Positions 11,501-22,600 of a stretch of 64,000 nt of DNA are shown here, piece after piece. Under the pieces are notes generated by a model. That model did not search any database, was not told the origin of the DNA, and saw only the letters and a list, made by a program, of their open reading frames with translations. The stretch covers positions 37,872,854 through 37,936,853 of the forward strand of contig NC_134953.1 of assembly GCF_965638725.1 (NCBI RefSeq). Reading direction: 5' to 3'. The number at the start of each line of letters is the position of its first letter. The first letter of the stretch is position 1. The position numbers and the translations under genes were made by a program. Source of the DNA: Aptenodytes patagonicus (Eukaryota > Chordata > Aves > Sphenisciformes > Spheniscidae).

Positions 11501-14500
11501 TTAGCAAGATAATGAGGTATTGATGTTAAAAATGTAATTTTCTTATAACTGTAAGTCTGGTTAGATTTGAACTATAAAGAATCTTGATCACGTCTAACTT
11601 CTTACAACTCAAGGTAACTTCTGCACCCTTAGGGTGACGCTAAAATTCCTTCCTTCTGGTAGAGGGCTGTTTGCATTATTGTCCCCCTTGGAAGTAAATC
11701 TTCAAGTTTCAACCTCATACAATTGACTTGATTGGAATTTCACAAATTCTCTATTTCTGATCAGTCAGTAGGCTCCAGTACCCTATGTCTGAACTGTTAT
11801 GTAGCAGGTATGACTGCATTCTGACACCTGCTGCTTTATGCTTTGAGGTTTTGATCAGTGGGGCTGTAAAAGCAAACTTTCAGAATAAAGCAGCAGTGTG
11901 ATGTGAATGAGGCATTTAGAGGTAGGGAAAAAATAGAGCTCACATATGTCAGCTTCATTTAGTCTGTTGTCCTCTAATAGCTGTACAGGCTGTTCTTCAT
12001 CTACTCTGCATAAATTTTATTCTCTGAATTACTTTAACTTGATGTAGTGTTTCTTGAATTTTGTGTGTTTCTGGGACTTTCCGTTGTGCTACTGTTCAGA
12101 TCCTTGGAGTCATGCAGAAGTGGTTTAAGCTACTGCTTTTTGTACTTGTCCATGTTTTCTTGCATCCTTTCAAGTTTTAATATAGTAATACAAAAAGCAT
12201 CCTAGTAGTGTGATCTGTCTCTGCGCTACTTGGAGACTAGCTCCAGCTGCATGTCAAAGACACATTTTTAAACCAGCTCCTCAGAGTACAACTTTTCTGA
12301 CTGGCACAAAAAGTATTGGATATGCAACAGTAAATAAACTTTGTATTATATAAATGCTTGTCATAGCAAACAAAGTACACCTTAGATAATTTTTAGTCAT
12401 ATTAGAGAATAAGCAGTTACTAGTTCGTGTCAGTTCCTACCAAATTGGCAATGATAAACTGTGGAGTTGGTGTGTTTAGTTCATTTTTTTCTCTTCTGAA
12501 AAGTTTTGGCTGTGTAAAACCAACTACCACTGATGTTCTTAGCTGATATTTTCAGTTGTGAATTGTAGAGAAGCTTGTTTTCATACACTAAAGTGTTTGG
12601 ATTTTTTTATGGTAATGTTAGTTTTTTCTAACTTTCTAAGTGTTTATCTTGGTGAGAATTGCATGACATAGATCTAGGGATGAATAATGATGACACTGGT
12701 CTGGGGATAGGAGGTGCCGTTGCTGTGAAACTGGTGTGTCTATGCATATGTATTAAGAACTTGTTTCTAAATGACTGGCTTAGACCAGTGGTCATAATAA
12801 GCCATTTGATTGTAGACTAATAGTAATAATAAACCATTTGATATGTGTTATTAAACTGCGGGAGACCAGTTGGGATCACTGGCCTGTCCTAAATGAGCCA
12901 GTCTTGATGTTGCTTAGATTTTGTCCCTCCAGCAATAAATGCTGGAAGCCAAAATCAGGCAATGCTAATTACAGAGAATGCAAGGCAAAAAGTACTTATT
13001 AAAGCTAGCTAAACTGTGGTTAAAAAAAGATGCCATGCTAGTGAAGCTTCAAGTATGTGTTGTGTTCATTGCAGTTAGCTCTTTAGGAATGCTTACTGTA
13101 GGTTGCTGAAACTGAAGATAACTTTGAAAAACTGGATAAAACATTTGGTCAAGTATGTGTAACGTAAATCAAGTTAATTGCTTCTGTTTTCCTCTCCCAC
13201 CTGCTCCTGCCAAATTAGAGACAGTTTTGTTTGCTAAAAATAAACACCGAAACATGTTTTCCTTTAACTTCCTCAACTTTAGAACTCTTCAATGACAAAA
13301 GCAATACCCATGAATTTGTAAACTTAGTGAAAGAACTGGCCTTACCTGGAGAACTGACCCAAAGCAGAAGCTATGACTTTGAATTCATGCAGGTTGAGAA
13401 GCCGTACGAAGCCTACATTGGCGCCAATGTCAGACTGAGGTTTGTAACTGTTAAGCCTTCTCTCCCCTCCTCCCCTGCAGCAAATTAATAATTTAGCAAT
13501 CTCTGGCCCCCTCCCCCCGCTTCCTCCTTTTGGATTTCAAATCAGACATGTAACAGCCAGTAGCTAGTGTGCCTTGATTGGAGTTGTTGAGATCGTGTTA
13601 TAATGTAGCCTTTTCTACTTTAATTGGAATTGCTCAGTGTTGTTTGTATAAATGAAATTCTTCCAGTTCAATCAAGAGAAGACAGTCCATGTCTCTCCTT
13701 TTAAAACAAACAAAAAAACCCCCAAACCAAACCCCACAACCAGTCAAACCCCCCCCCACATTTCTACCTATAAGTGTTTTGTCTTGTATTTTGCTGTCTT
13801 ATTCTTTTCTGCTTAGTCTTAAGAGAATGTACTCTTGTCTTTCAAAGAGTACCTCTACTTTAGAACATAAGGGTTTTACTTATGCAATTCTGAATAATTA
13901 TGGCTAACTTGATGGCTTTCTTCCTAGGTATTTTCTAAAAGTGACAATAGTGAGACGGCTGTCAGACTTGGTGAAAGAATATGATCTGATTGTTCACCAG
14001 CTTGCTACATACCCAGATGTAAACAACTCTATTAAAATGGAAGTAGGCATTGAAGACTGTCTTCATATAGAGTTTGAATACAATAAGTCAAAGTAAGTGT
14101 CGCTTAGAACAAAACACATTCAAGTAAGTATCATGGGATAAAAAGGTAGAGTATGTAATATTTGATAAATATCATCTGGAGACTTAAAAGGTAAAGCAAC
14201 ATTTTTCAATGATTGTTGTGTTGAGCCGTTTGGTTACTAATTACACAGTGGCCTTTTTTGAGGCATACTTGTCTGGTCTGCCTTCGGTACTAATAGGAAG
14301 GTCACTAGCAAATATTTAAGACTCGATTTCTGCATTTATACTTTTTCAGTATAACTATAGTACTTCCTTTACTAATACTGCAATAATGAAAAGGTGCTAA
14401 TTGCACTGGTCTGGCTGAGATGCTTAGCTCAGTGGGGAAGCAAGCTCTAAGTAATTAACAGGCAGATAAGGTAACTACCTGCATAACTTGTATTCAAGAA

Positions 14501-17500
14501 GGTGTAAAAGTTGTGTTTTTATTCTTTAATGAAAACCCCCATTCTGTTCTTTTAAAGGTATCACTTAAAGGATGTGATTGTTGGAAAGATTTATTTCCTC
14601 TTAGTGAGAATAAAAATTCAGCACATGGAGTTGCAGCTGATCAAAAAGGAGATTACCGGAATTGGTAAGAGAAACAAAGTTCAAAAGAAATGGCAACTTG
14701 TATGCCAGTTGAGCCTTATACAAACCTGGAGAGTGAAGTCAATAGTTGCAGCTTTGGCTAAACCGATGCTCCATGTGCTTTTTTCTCACTGGTGTTTGAC
14801 TAGCATTTACATTTTGTGCTTTGGTAGTCATACTTAGTAGTCAACATTGTCAGTCTGTAGTGTTGTTCTGGGATTGTGACTGTTGGGCTAGCTTCACAAA
14901 CGTGAACCATTGTAAATGGAACTTGGGCGTAAATATGCAGCAGCTTAATCAGCCTTGATAGACAATGAACAGGAGAAGGTGTAAAATGCATTCTGAAGAC
15001 CCCCTTGCCTCTGCAGAGATTAGTTGGTAAAGTGGGCTTGGTAAAGATTAGCATGAATCTCTCATGTTTTAGAAATGTGTCATTTTCAGTCTGCCTAACA
15101 CTGCTATGATGGAAATATCAAGAGGCTTTGAAGCAGAAACAGCTTGATTATTGCAGATCAGGCTTGTACGCCCTGGAACTAGGAAGGCAGAAAGAGGCTG
15201 TGTCTCATGACTTCATTCCCCAGTGGCTGGGGCTCTAGTGAGCTGCTTGTGTGGAGAATGAGAAAGCCTCCATAGCAATAGAGGAATGGTGGAAAGCTTT
15301 ACTTTATTGTTGGCTTTTTGAGGCTAAATCAGGTACTCCTGTTTCTTCATCCTAGGCTCTGGAGAAAGATGGCTCTTGTGCTGGGTGATAACCCTTCAGG
15401 TTTCTAGTCTGATCATGGCCTAGCAGTATCAGTTGCTAGCACTGCCCACCAAACAGAACTGTTTCACAAGTCCTACCCTGCATGCTTGTTCCTTATTTAA
15501 AGCCTGCATACCCAGGGCTCCTTTGAAGCACTGGCTACTGCCACTTCTGCGTCAGCATGGGGAGGAGAAAGTAAGAAATAGATGCTCTGCCTGGGAGAGG
15601 GTTTTGCTTGCTTTAGCTCTGTGTAACTTATATGCAAGACAAAGGCAAAATATGCAGCGTTGTGTAACTTAAATGCTGCAGAGTAGAAATTGCTGTGATA
15701 AAGCTTTGTAAATGTTTAAAACTGAAGCGTGTGTTCTCACAGTGAAAACTTGTTTCACCAGGACCCAGTACCACAACAGAGACTGAAACCATTGCAAAGT
15801 ATGAAATAATGGATGGTGCGCCAGTTAAAGGTAAATAACTGTGTTTGTTTTAAAGGGTAAGCATTTTGAGTTAAAACTATTTAAAAAAAATCTGGAGGAG
15901 AAGAGATGACTTGTATAAATTTTTCTTGGAGAAACCACACTTCTCCTTAGGTTGCTGAAATTATAGTGGATTTTCCTATTCAAAGCAGACACTTTTATTG
16001 ACTTAGGGCATTTCACTGGGGATCCTAGTAATTCTTACCCTTATTTACCATTGGAAATTCTATGACTGATCCCTTTATCACTTCGGTTCAAACCTGACTC
16101 TGCGGTGTAGACCAGCTCTAGAGAGTTCAAGATACTGATCCTTTTGTCTTGCCTGGCTACCATGCTTCCACTGAGAAAGTGTTCCCACATGGAGCACAGA
16201 GGCAAGTGTGAAATCAAGTGTTATGTTTGTGATGTTTTTTGGTGGTTTGTTTTTTTCTTTAACCAAGGAAGGGGCACAGACAGTGCTTGGGAAACTGCCT
16301 TTATTTTGCATGTCTTCTGAAACTGCATTAATGACATCCATTTTTAAGGAACTAATTGAAACTTTCTTTTTTAAGGTGAATCAATTCCTATAAGACTGTT
16401 CTTAGCAGGCTATGACCCAACTCCAACAATGAGGGATGTGAACAAAAAATTTTCAGTGAGATACTTCTTAAATCTAGTGCTTGTGGATGAAGAAGACAGA
16501 CGATACTTCAAACAGCAGGTACGGTCTATAGGAATCTTGTTGCTGAATTGTCTGGGCTGTTGTACGTGCTGCTTTGAATGTTCAGCACATTAGAAGCCAG
16601 CTGTGCTTCAGGTATGGCATAAGTGTTTCTGCTGGTGAGTGTATTGGAAGCTGTATAGAAAATGTTAGCTTGCAAAAAGGAGCCAAGGGGGATGATGGAT
16701 ACTCTTTCAGCAAGGGTGGGATGCTCAGTGCATAGAACAACCTTGCATTGTGAATATCCAGACAAAACACTTTGTGGGTAAAATGAGCTACAGGTGCATT
16801 TGTTTGCTTTCTTAAACTACTGCAGATAGATTTCCCATTCCAGCATTAGTCCAGGTTCAAAATTGCAAAATTGTAATAAGGGCTAAGACATTTGACTGAA
16901 AATGTAACAAAAGTTGAGGTCGTGCTGAGGAAACGGATAGTGAAAAGGGTAACTGGAATGAAGCTATGTGGATTAGGTCAGAATCTTCCTTTTAAAGAAT
17001 AGACAAGGCAGTGTAATTAAACATGGAAAACAAAAGGTAACTGGAGCATACAGTGGCTGTGATGGACTTTGGGTTTTGAGAATAGGAGGAAGAAAAACTT
17101 CTTGAACCCTTTAATACTATTGAAGTTGGGAGTAGGATTGTTAAGGAAGAGGTGGCTGCTCAAGATTGATAAAGGTAAATGTTCAGGAAGTAACTAAATA
17201 TGTAAACTTAATTGTGTTGTCTTTCTATTACTTTCCATATGTACTGCACTGTTCTGTAAGTAGTGGGGATACAGAGTTGTTTTTGTGGTGCGTGTTTTTT
17301 TTTTAAAGTCTTTGCCTATCAGGATCTTAAGATATTTGATTCTGCTGGCTTAATGGTAAATGGTGGGTTTAAGTGTTTGCTTCCTCAAATAGGAAATAAT
17401 TCTATGGAGAAAAGCTCCTGAGAAGCTGAGGAAACAACGAACAAACTTTCACCAGCGATTTGAATCTCCAGAATCACAAGCATCTGCCGAGCAACCTGAA

Positions 17501-17506
17501 ATGTGA
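5527..17506 (+). CDS. VPS26A: Vacuolar protein sorting 26A, retromer subunit, whole gene span (9 coding exons)
   Basis: VPS26A is the arrestin-like subunit of the retromer core (VPS26-VPS35-VPS29), which sorts transmembrane cargo from endosomes to the trans-Golgi network or the plasma membrane. Coding exons: 5527-5529, 8846-8995, 10742-10817, 13283-13439, 13928-14092, 14558-14664, 15762-15830, 16376-16518 and 17393-17506. They total 984 bases, 327 codons plus stop, the human length, and every junction keeps frame with GT-AG introns. Recognisable stretches include KRLEHQGIRIEFVGQI, TQSRSYDFEFMQVEKPYE, HMELQLIKKEITGIG and FLAGYDPTPTMRDVNKKFSV, nearly identical to human. The two arrestin-like beta-sandwich lobes cover roughly residues 1-150 and 150-300, and the tail from about 300 is polar. 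Residues 7-12 read LFIPAC where I recall FFGPIC in human. Expected to be ubiquitous, driven by the CpG island. Confidence 0.98.
5530..8845 (+). other. VPS26A: VPS26A intron 1
   Basis: About 3.3 kb. The first 500 bases are the downstream half of the CpG island; the rest is AT-rich unique-looking sequence with short homopolymers (for example A13 near 7247). No repeat family or RNA gene was recognised. Confidence 0.7.
8846..8995 (+). CDS. VPS26A: VPS26A coding exon 2 (residues 2-51)
   Basis: Encodes SFLGGLF to ESVSGK, including TEDGKVEKHFLFYDGE of the first arrestin lobe. Acceptor TTCCAG|AGT, donor AAAG|GTAAAT with a T run directly behind it. Phase 0 at both ends. Confidence 0.97.
8996..10741 (+). 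other. VPS26A: VPS26A intron 2
   Basis: About 1.75 kb, GT-AG. No repeat, RNA gene or extra exon was recognised; the open frames near 9214-9623 have no protein-like features. Confidence 0.7.
10742..10817 (+). CDS. VPS26A: VPS26A coding exon 3 (residues 52-77)
   Basis: Encodes VTVSFKQRGKRLEHQGIRIE and onward to GQI; human has VNLAFKQPGKRLEHQGIRIE. Acceptor TTGGTAG|GTG, donor ATTG|GTGAGT, phase 1. Confidence 0.97.
10818..13282 (+). other. VPS26A: VPS26A intron 3
   Basis: About 2.5 kb. It holds a small inverted-repeat element at 12773-12903 (listed separately). The rest is AT-rich with nothing recognised. Confidence 0.7.
12773..12903. repeat. Imperfect inverted repeat with internal direct repeats (possible MITE-like remnant)
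   Basis: The outer arms are GACTGGCT (12773-12780) and its exact complement AGCCAGTC (12896-12903). Inside them, CAGTGGTC (12786-12793) faces GATCACTG (12874-12881), an inverted pair with one mismatch. The core holds two 17-base direct copies, ATAATAAGCCATTTGAT (12794-12810) and ATAATAAACCATTTGAT (12826-12842), differing at one base. CAGTG-type ends are found in hAT elements, but the bases next to them (GCTTAGAC and GCCTGTCC) agree at only four of eight positions, so a target duplication is not established. It could equally be a chance hairpin. Confidence 0.35.
13283..13439 (+). CDS. VPS26A: VPS26A coding exon 4 (residues 77-129)
   Basis: Encodes ELFNDKSNTHEFVNLVKEL and on to ANVRLR; nearly identical to human. 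The donor is CTGAG|GTTTGT, phase 2. Confidence 0.97.
13928..14092 (+). CDS. VPS26A: VPS26A coding exon 5 (residues 129-184)
   Basis: Encodes YFLKVTIVRRLSDLVKEYDL to IEFEYNKSK, across the hinge between the two arrestin lobes. Human has RRLTDLVKEYDL. Donor TCAAA|GTAAGT. Confidence 0.97.
14558..14664 (+). CDS. VPS26A: VPS26A coding exon 6 (residues 184-220)
   Basis: Encodes YHLKDVIVGKIYFLLVRIKI and IQHMELQLIKKEITGIG of the second lobe. Acceptor TTAAAG|GTA, donor ATTG|GTAAGA, phase 1. Confidence 0.97.
14665..15761 (+). other. VPS26A: VPS26A intron 6
   Basis: About 1.1 kb, GT-AG. No repeat or RNA gene was recognised. Confidence 0.7.
15762..15830 (+). CDS. VPS26A: VPS26A coding exon 7 (residues 220-243)
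   Basis: Encodes PSTTTETETIAKYEIMDG and APVK, identical to what I recall of human. Donor AAAG|GTAAAT. Confidence 0.96.
16376..16518 (+). CDS. VPS26A: VPS26A coding exon 8 (residues 243-290)
   Basis: Encodes ESIPIRLFLAGYDPTPTMRD to RRYFKQQ, the part of the second lobe that meets VPS35 in known retromer structures. Donor CAGCAG|GTACGG, phase 0. Confidence 0.97.
16519..17392 (+). other. VPS26A: VPS26A intron 8
   Basis: About 0.9 kb, GT-AG, with no recognised element. Confidence 0.7.
17393..17506 (+). CDS. VPS26A: VPS26A coding exon 9 with stop (residues 291-327)
   Basis: Encodes EIILWRKAPEKLRKQRTNFH to the C-terminus SAEQPEM, the same end as human VPS26A. Stop TGA at 17504-17506. Confidence 0.98.
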   Translation, partial: EIILWRKAPEKLRKQRTNFHQRFESPESQASAEQPEM

Positions 17507-17682
17507 ACTGCTATAAGGTGAAAAACTTAGCGATGCTTCAGCAGGTTAAAGATGGCAGCAGCCTGTGGGAAAAGAAGGCCAAAATTCCCATTACAACTGT
17601 CTTCCTTCATCTTGCAGTGCTGCATTTACCATACTACTAAAGCATTCTTCAGTTAAACATTCAAGTATGTATATACATTTAA

Positions 17683-17688
17683 AATAAA
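17683..17688 (+). terminator. VPS26A: VPS26A proximal polyadenylation signal
   Basis: AATAAA 177 bases after the stop. Further AATAAA motifs at 18328-18333, 18982-18987 and 19101-19106 could serve longer 3' UTR forms before the SUPV3L1 promoter. Confidence 0.75.
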
Positions 17689-19185
17689 GTGCTTTCTCAA
17701 ACACTGGAACTTTCTTAAGCTACTATTTCATACTGCACATTTACTTTTATTTGATAATGTTATATGCACTTGGATATGCATAAGCTTAAATGTAGTTATT
17801 TCCATGCATGGTAGGCTGGTATATTTGATTTTTGCTGATCACCTATACAGTGTAGACTAAAGCATTTCCCTTCTCTCATGTTGTTTATTGCATGTTTCTT
17901 TCCAATGCTGCTTATTTGCATTTGTTTCATTTTGAAACTACAGTAAGACACAATTGACTAAATCACACTAAAAATCGAGGTTTACAATGAATTTGTCCTA
18001 AGACTTCTAATTACTATGTTAGACAGGGTTTAACGGAAACTGCATGTTTATGCACTGTGACTATGATAACTGCGGAGCCTTCAGACACCTTATGAAGGTT
18101 TCCAAGAAGCTTTGAAGCTGTCAGTAGCAAAGAATGTTAGGAAGCATCTTTGCCCTCCCTCCCCCAATTCTCTCTCTACCATACTTCTCTAAGCCTTTCA
18201 TGTGAGTCACTCCTGACTTTTTGGGGGTTTGTTGCTCAGTAACTAGTGACTGTAGAGGCGTTGTCATGATTTCACCTTCATGTGGTGAGTGGGTAAAGTA
18301 TTTGAACGTAATTATCTCTATTGATGAAATAAATGCTGGTAACATTGATTATTTTGCAAATACATGAAACCATGTGGTTCCTCCTGGCTTTATGCTTCCA
18401 CTGTCTTCACAGTCTGTCTCCTCACTGTCCTGACAGGAGAGGCAAAATGTCCTCAAAGGACATCCTCTTCCTAGTCCATCGGGGCCTGTTATGAGGGCAA
18501 ACAAGCTTTTTGTGGTCTTCTGGAAAGGTATTTTGAAGCCAGGCAAGCCTTAAAACTGTTAGAAGCTTGTCTGGCACAGCAGATCGTTTGTCTTAATCAT
18601 GTCGTATGCATTTAGTGTTTGAAGAAACAGCTTAAAGGAGTTAGCCTTCATCTATTCACAACTGAGCATGTAGTCTGTTATCAGACGTGTGGCTTGGGCA
18701 TAAAACGAAGCCTGCTGTGTGGAAGGCTACTTGCGCTTGTAGTTCACTTGGCCTTTAAACCAAGACTTCTCAACTCCGGTGCAAGTGTCATTGGTAACCT
18801 TACTTTATGAGTAAGTAAATAATCGAATTACATTTCTGTAAGAACTGTTTTATTACTGTGGCACTTTGATAAAGCAGACAAAGACTCTGTGTACTTTATG
18901 CTAGGATACTTCTAACGTGGATATCTTTGAATGAGAGCAAATTTAACTCCCTCATGTAAGTGCCTGTTCAGAAATTTAAAGAATAAAGTAAAAAGCCAAA
19001 TATTTTCATGGTCACTTGCATGTTGTAATCTGGAAATGATTCCAAGAGATTTTGAAAACTTGACTGTATTTAACCAGCCTCAGATTGTGCAACCATGTAT
19101 AATAAACGGGAAACATACTGAGCTGCTATTTGAATTATTAAAACAGCTGTATTCTCATTAACATCTGCGTCGTCTTTGTTGATTG
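17689..19185. other. VPS26A 3' flank / possible long 3' UTR
   Basis: About 1.5 kb of AT-rich sequence between the proximal VPS26A poly(A) signal and the SUPV3L1 CpG island. Three more AATAAA motifs suggest that at least part is alternative 3' UTR. No gene or repeat was recognised. Confidence 0.55.
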
Positions 19186-19355
19186 GCTCTGCCCTTTGCA
19201 GCCGCAGCGCGTGTTGCTTCAGGCTCCCCTTTTACGAGCGCTCCAGGCGGCAGAGGGGCGGAGGTGCCCGGCCGCGGCGGGGCCTCTGCCGCCCTTTCTG
19301 CCTTGTCGCACCGTGGCCGGTTCTGCTGGCAGGCCGCCGGCATAAGGGCGGTGCT

Positions 19356-19365
19356 GCGCATGCGC
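19356..19365. promoter_or_regulatory. SUPV3L1: NRF1-type palindrome in SUPV3L1 promoter
   Basis: GCGCATGCGC within TGCGCATGCGCGG, a full NRF1 core match, 68 bases before the start codon. Confidence 0.6.
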
Positions 19366-19391
19366 GGCGGAGGGCGGTCGGTCGCCGCGCG

Positions 19392-19436
19392 ATGACGCGC
19401 GAGCCCCGCGCCGCCGCTGCCCTTCGCTGCCGATGA
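19392..19436 (+). CDS. Upstream ORF of 14 codons overlapping the SUPV3L1 start
   Basis: ATG ACG CGC and so on, ending CGA TGA; the stop overlaps the main start codon in an ATGA arrangement (main ATG 19433-19435, uORF stop 19434-19436). Both ATGs are followed by A; the uORF ATG has G at -3 while the main one has C at -3. It only matters if transcription starts upstream of 19392, which the sequence cannot show. Confidence 0.45.
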   Translation: MTREPRAAAALRCR

Positions 19437-19679
19437 GGCGGTGCGCGTGGCCGCTGCTGCGGCTCCCGTCGCGCGCGGGGCTCGTCCTCCGCCATGGGGG
19501 GGCCGCTGTCGCCCGGCTGCGCCCCGCCGCCGCCTCATCTTCCTCTTCCTCCTCAGTTGGCGGGGACGGCAGCTCCCGGGCCCCCGACACGTCTCTCTTC
19601 GTTCCCGTGCCGCTGAAGCCCGTGGGCGACGCGGCCGGGGAAGACGTGGGCGCCGAGCTCACGCGGCCCCTCGACAAGG
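19433..19679 (+). CDS. SUPV3L1: SUPV3L1 coding exon 1 (mitochondrial presequence, residues 1-82)
   Basis: Begins [16 protein letters not shown], Arg-rich and without acid, then a seven-Ser run, then [11 protein letters not shown] and [10 protein letters not shown], the latter matching human [11 protein letters not shown]. No other in-frame Met is available in the exon. Donor AAGG|GTGAGT, phase 1. Confidence 0.93.
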
Positions 19680-22600
19680 GTGAGTGCGGGCGTCCGTGAG
19701 GCGGTGGCGGCCGTTAGGCAGGGACCGTGAGGCGGCGGGGGCCTTGCCCGCGCTCTTCCCGCCAGGACCGGAGGCGTGCTGCCCCTCTGCGCCTGCCTGC
19801 AGGGCTGGGTCCCTCGGGCCGCGGCAGCTAGGTCGCCGTGAGGGCTGAGAGGAGTTGGCGGGCCCCGCCGGGCGGCCTTCTGAGCCCTGTGGGCGGCCTT
19901 TGTCTGGCCTCCCCTGCGGGGTCCGCCGCTCCTTTCGGGTTGTTTCCTGGGTTTTTATCTCTTGAGAGCAGGGAGTCTTTCCTTGCGGCTTGTCTGACCG
20001 GTGTAGCTGCTCGTGCCCGCGAAGGTGAAAGTGGGATAAAAGCTGTCAGGTGAGGTAATACGACCGATAGTGAGGTTTTTACCAAGGCCCACTAGGCGTG
20101 CCTTGTGTGGAGGAAAAATCTGTTGGCCTAGTTCCTCCACTCCCTGTTTCGACGCAGTCAGGATAAAGGTGCTTGGCACGGGGGGCAGGTCCCACAGCTA
20201 AACTGAAATCTTGTGGCATTCTGAAACTGTAACTGTATCTGAACTTAGAAGTCATAGTTTTCTCAAATATTGGTGTTATAGACAGATCATTGTCTGTGTG
20301 TGAATGTGCCTAGATCAAAATCAGGCAAAGCATTCAGTATTTCTAGTTATTGGCCATCAGTGTTAAAACTTAAGTTTAACTTTTAGTTAGAACAGTGCAG
20401 TCTGTTTGTGTATTCTTGGGTTTGCACATCTTGAAGTATGAGCAAGTAAATGTTGAGTGTAGGTTTCTGTGTATCAACTGGGAAAGCTGTGTCAAGAACT
20501 GTCTGCTTCAGTGCCCTCTGTTACGAGAGCTGCTGAGTATGTCAGAAGCAGAATAGGAGTTTGAACTTCAGTCTTGAAGTAAAAGAACATCTTTCTCAAT
20601 GTTTTATGTTTCTCTTTTATGTATCTGCTACGCATATATCCTGTCACTTTACTTGACACATTAATTTTTTTGAAATTTAAGTGGAAACAGGGAAGAAATT
20701 GTGTTGTTCACCTTTAGATGGTCTACACTTCTGTTCTTTGATGTCTTTATATGTAATTATATCTCAAGAACCATTGAGTGAGTTGTAACTCCTTTTTCAG
20801 TGTTTAATTACAAACCATACATCCTGTTCATTCTTCATCTGTGTTCAGTCTTCTGCTCAGGAATGGTCTTATTTTATCTAGCTGTGCCAGAACCCTATAT
20901 TTAAAGACTCGATAAATAAGAAAGAAGTTCTTGCTCCTTTTGATGTTTGGTGATTCCAAAGCATTGAGGGTATAAGTGGAAACTTTTTTCTTTATATGTT
21001 CTCCTAATGAAGTGTTCTGATGGCATATTATTTGTATTAACCCTAGGTACAGGAAACATGGGAAAATGATCTTAACTTGTTCAGAGCCCTTGAGAAAAGA
21101 ATAGCTGGCCCTGACAGCTAAAAAGCCTAGTTAGGAGGAAAAATTCTGAACAGCTGTAATGCAAAAAATCTGTGTTGTTTTCAGACTTGTCTTTGAGTGT
21201 CAGCTTAAATTAGTAGTGCATTCCTCAGATGCCAATAAATATGAATGGTGGCATCTTACTTGTACATTACTCGTTGTCTTGTTTATTAGATAAGCGGTTA
21301 TGTTAGATTTCTTCAAAGTTACAACTAAAATGCTCTGGGAAAATAAATATAGATTGTTTGGTCTCTGCTAAATTGTTGAGAGAGAACAGATTGGCTAAAA
21401 TTATTCATGTTCCCATAGGCGAAAATTAACAACTTCAAACAGCCTGAAGTTCTTTCATGCAAGGCTTGCAAGGAATACCAGCCAGGTGACCAGTATGGTG
21501 CTAGTCTGGCTTGTTGGCCTGTAGTGCTGTCAGTAATTTTGTATTTTGAAATCCATCAATAATGTTAAAGAGGAAACTGAATAAGACCTTCCTTAGCAAA
21601 TATCATCCATTCTTTTTTATGAAACAAATAGTCTTCCTTTGCTTCCCCGCCTCAGATTCTGACCACACACAGTATCATGCATCTGGTTTTTTTTTATATT
21701 TTGAATGAAGATACTCTGTCAGATTCTACTGTCAAATGCTGAACTAGATTCAGTAAAGAAAAATTTATATTTACAGGCTTTCTGACTACAGCTTGTGAAG
21801 AAACTTTGTTACTTACAGTGTGCATAATTCCAGCGTGAATCACCTTGTTAGCTTGTTACTTGCTGAAGTGAGACAGTGCTTGTAGTTTTCACACTAGTCA
21901 AACACTGTCAGCGTAACAGAAGCCTTTTTAGAAGCTTACTTTTGCAAAACCTTTATAACAAATCTGCCGCTTAATGGCATGTAGTGGAATTCATTCACGG
22001 CTGCATCTGTTATCTGTGACTTCATAGGAAGTGGATCCTTAGGAGTGATGATGTATGCTTTCAATTTTGGTGCATCAAGTAGGTTACAGTTAGAAGGAGC
22101 TTTGCTATTGAGCTTTTCTTACAGATATTATGGCAGAATATGTCTTTCTGTAGCCTTTCATTACTTTTACATTAGTAATGTTTCTGATATATTTGTGTGA
22201 TGGTGATGTCCTTGTGAAAAGCCCGAATGCACAGTGTTACGGGCAACAATAGAACAATATGAAATTACTGTATGACGGGATGATTTAAGATCTAAGTAGG
22301 TGTTTGCTAACCCCCTTATATGATTGCCTCATCGAACAAGCTAATTTTTGAGTGACTAGGTAATACACGAGCACATTATAGTGAAATATCTAAGGAGCAG
22401 TTATGTGAAAAAAAAAGAAAAATAGAAACATCTTAAAATTAGATAGGAGGGTGAAAGGGACACAAGGTCTGCTCAGGCATGTAGTATCAAAAGAAAGGTG
22501 TGTAAAGAGCAATGAGAGAAGATGTTGTGAAGGTAAGTGATCTGCTGTCAGTACAGAGGTTGAAAGATTGGTACCTGGCTTCATGATCTTCAGTATCAGA

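Larger units (their letters stand above)
19190..19900 (+). promoter_or_regulatory. SUPV3L1: CpG-island promoter of SUPV3L1
   Basis: A GC- and CpG-rich block covers the 5' UTR, exon 1 and the start of intron 1. It contains an NRF1-type palindrome at 19356-19365, about 70 bases before the start codon, and no evident TATA box. NRF1 is the classic activator of nuclear genes for mitochondrial proteins, which fits the product. Confidence 0.85.
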
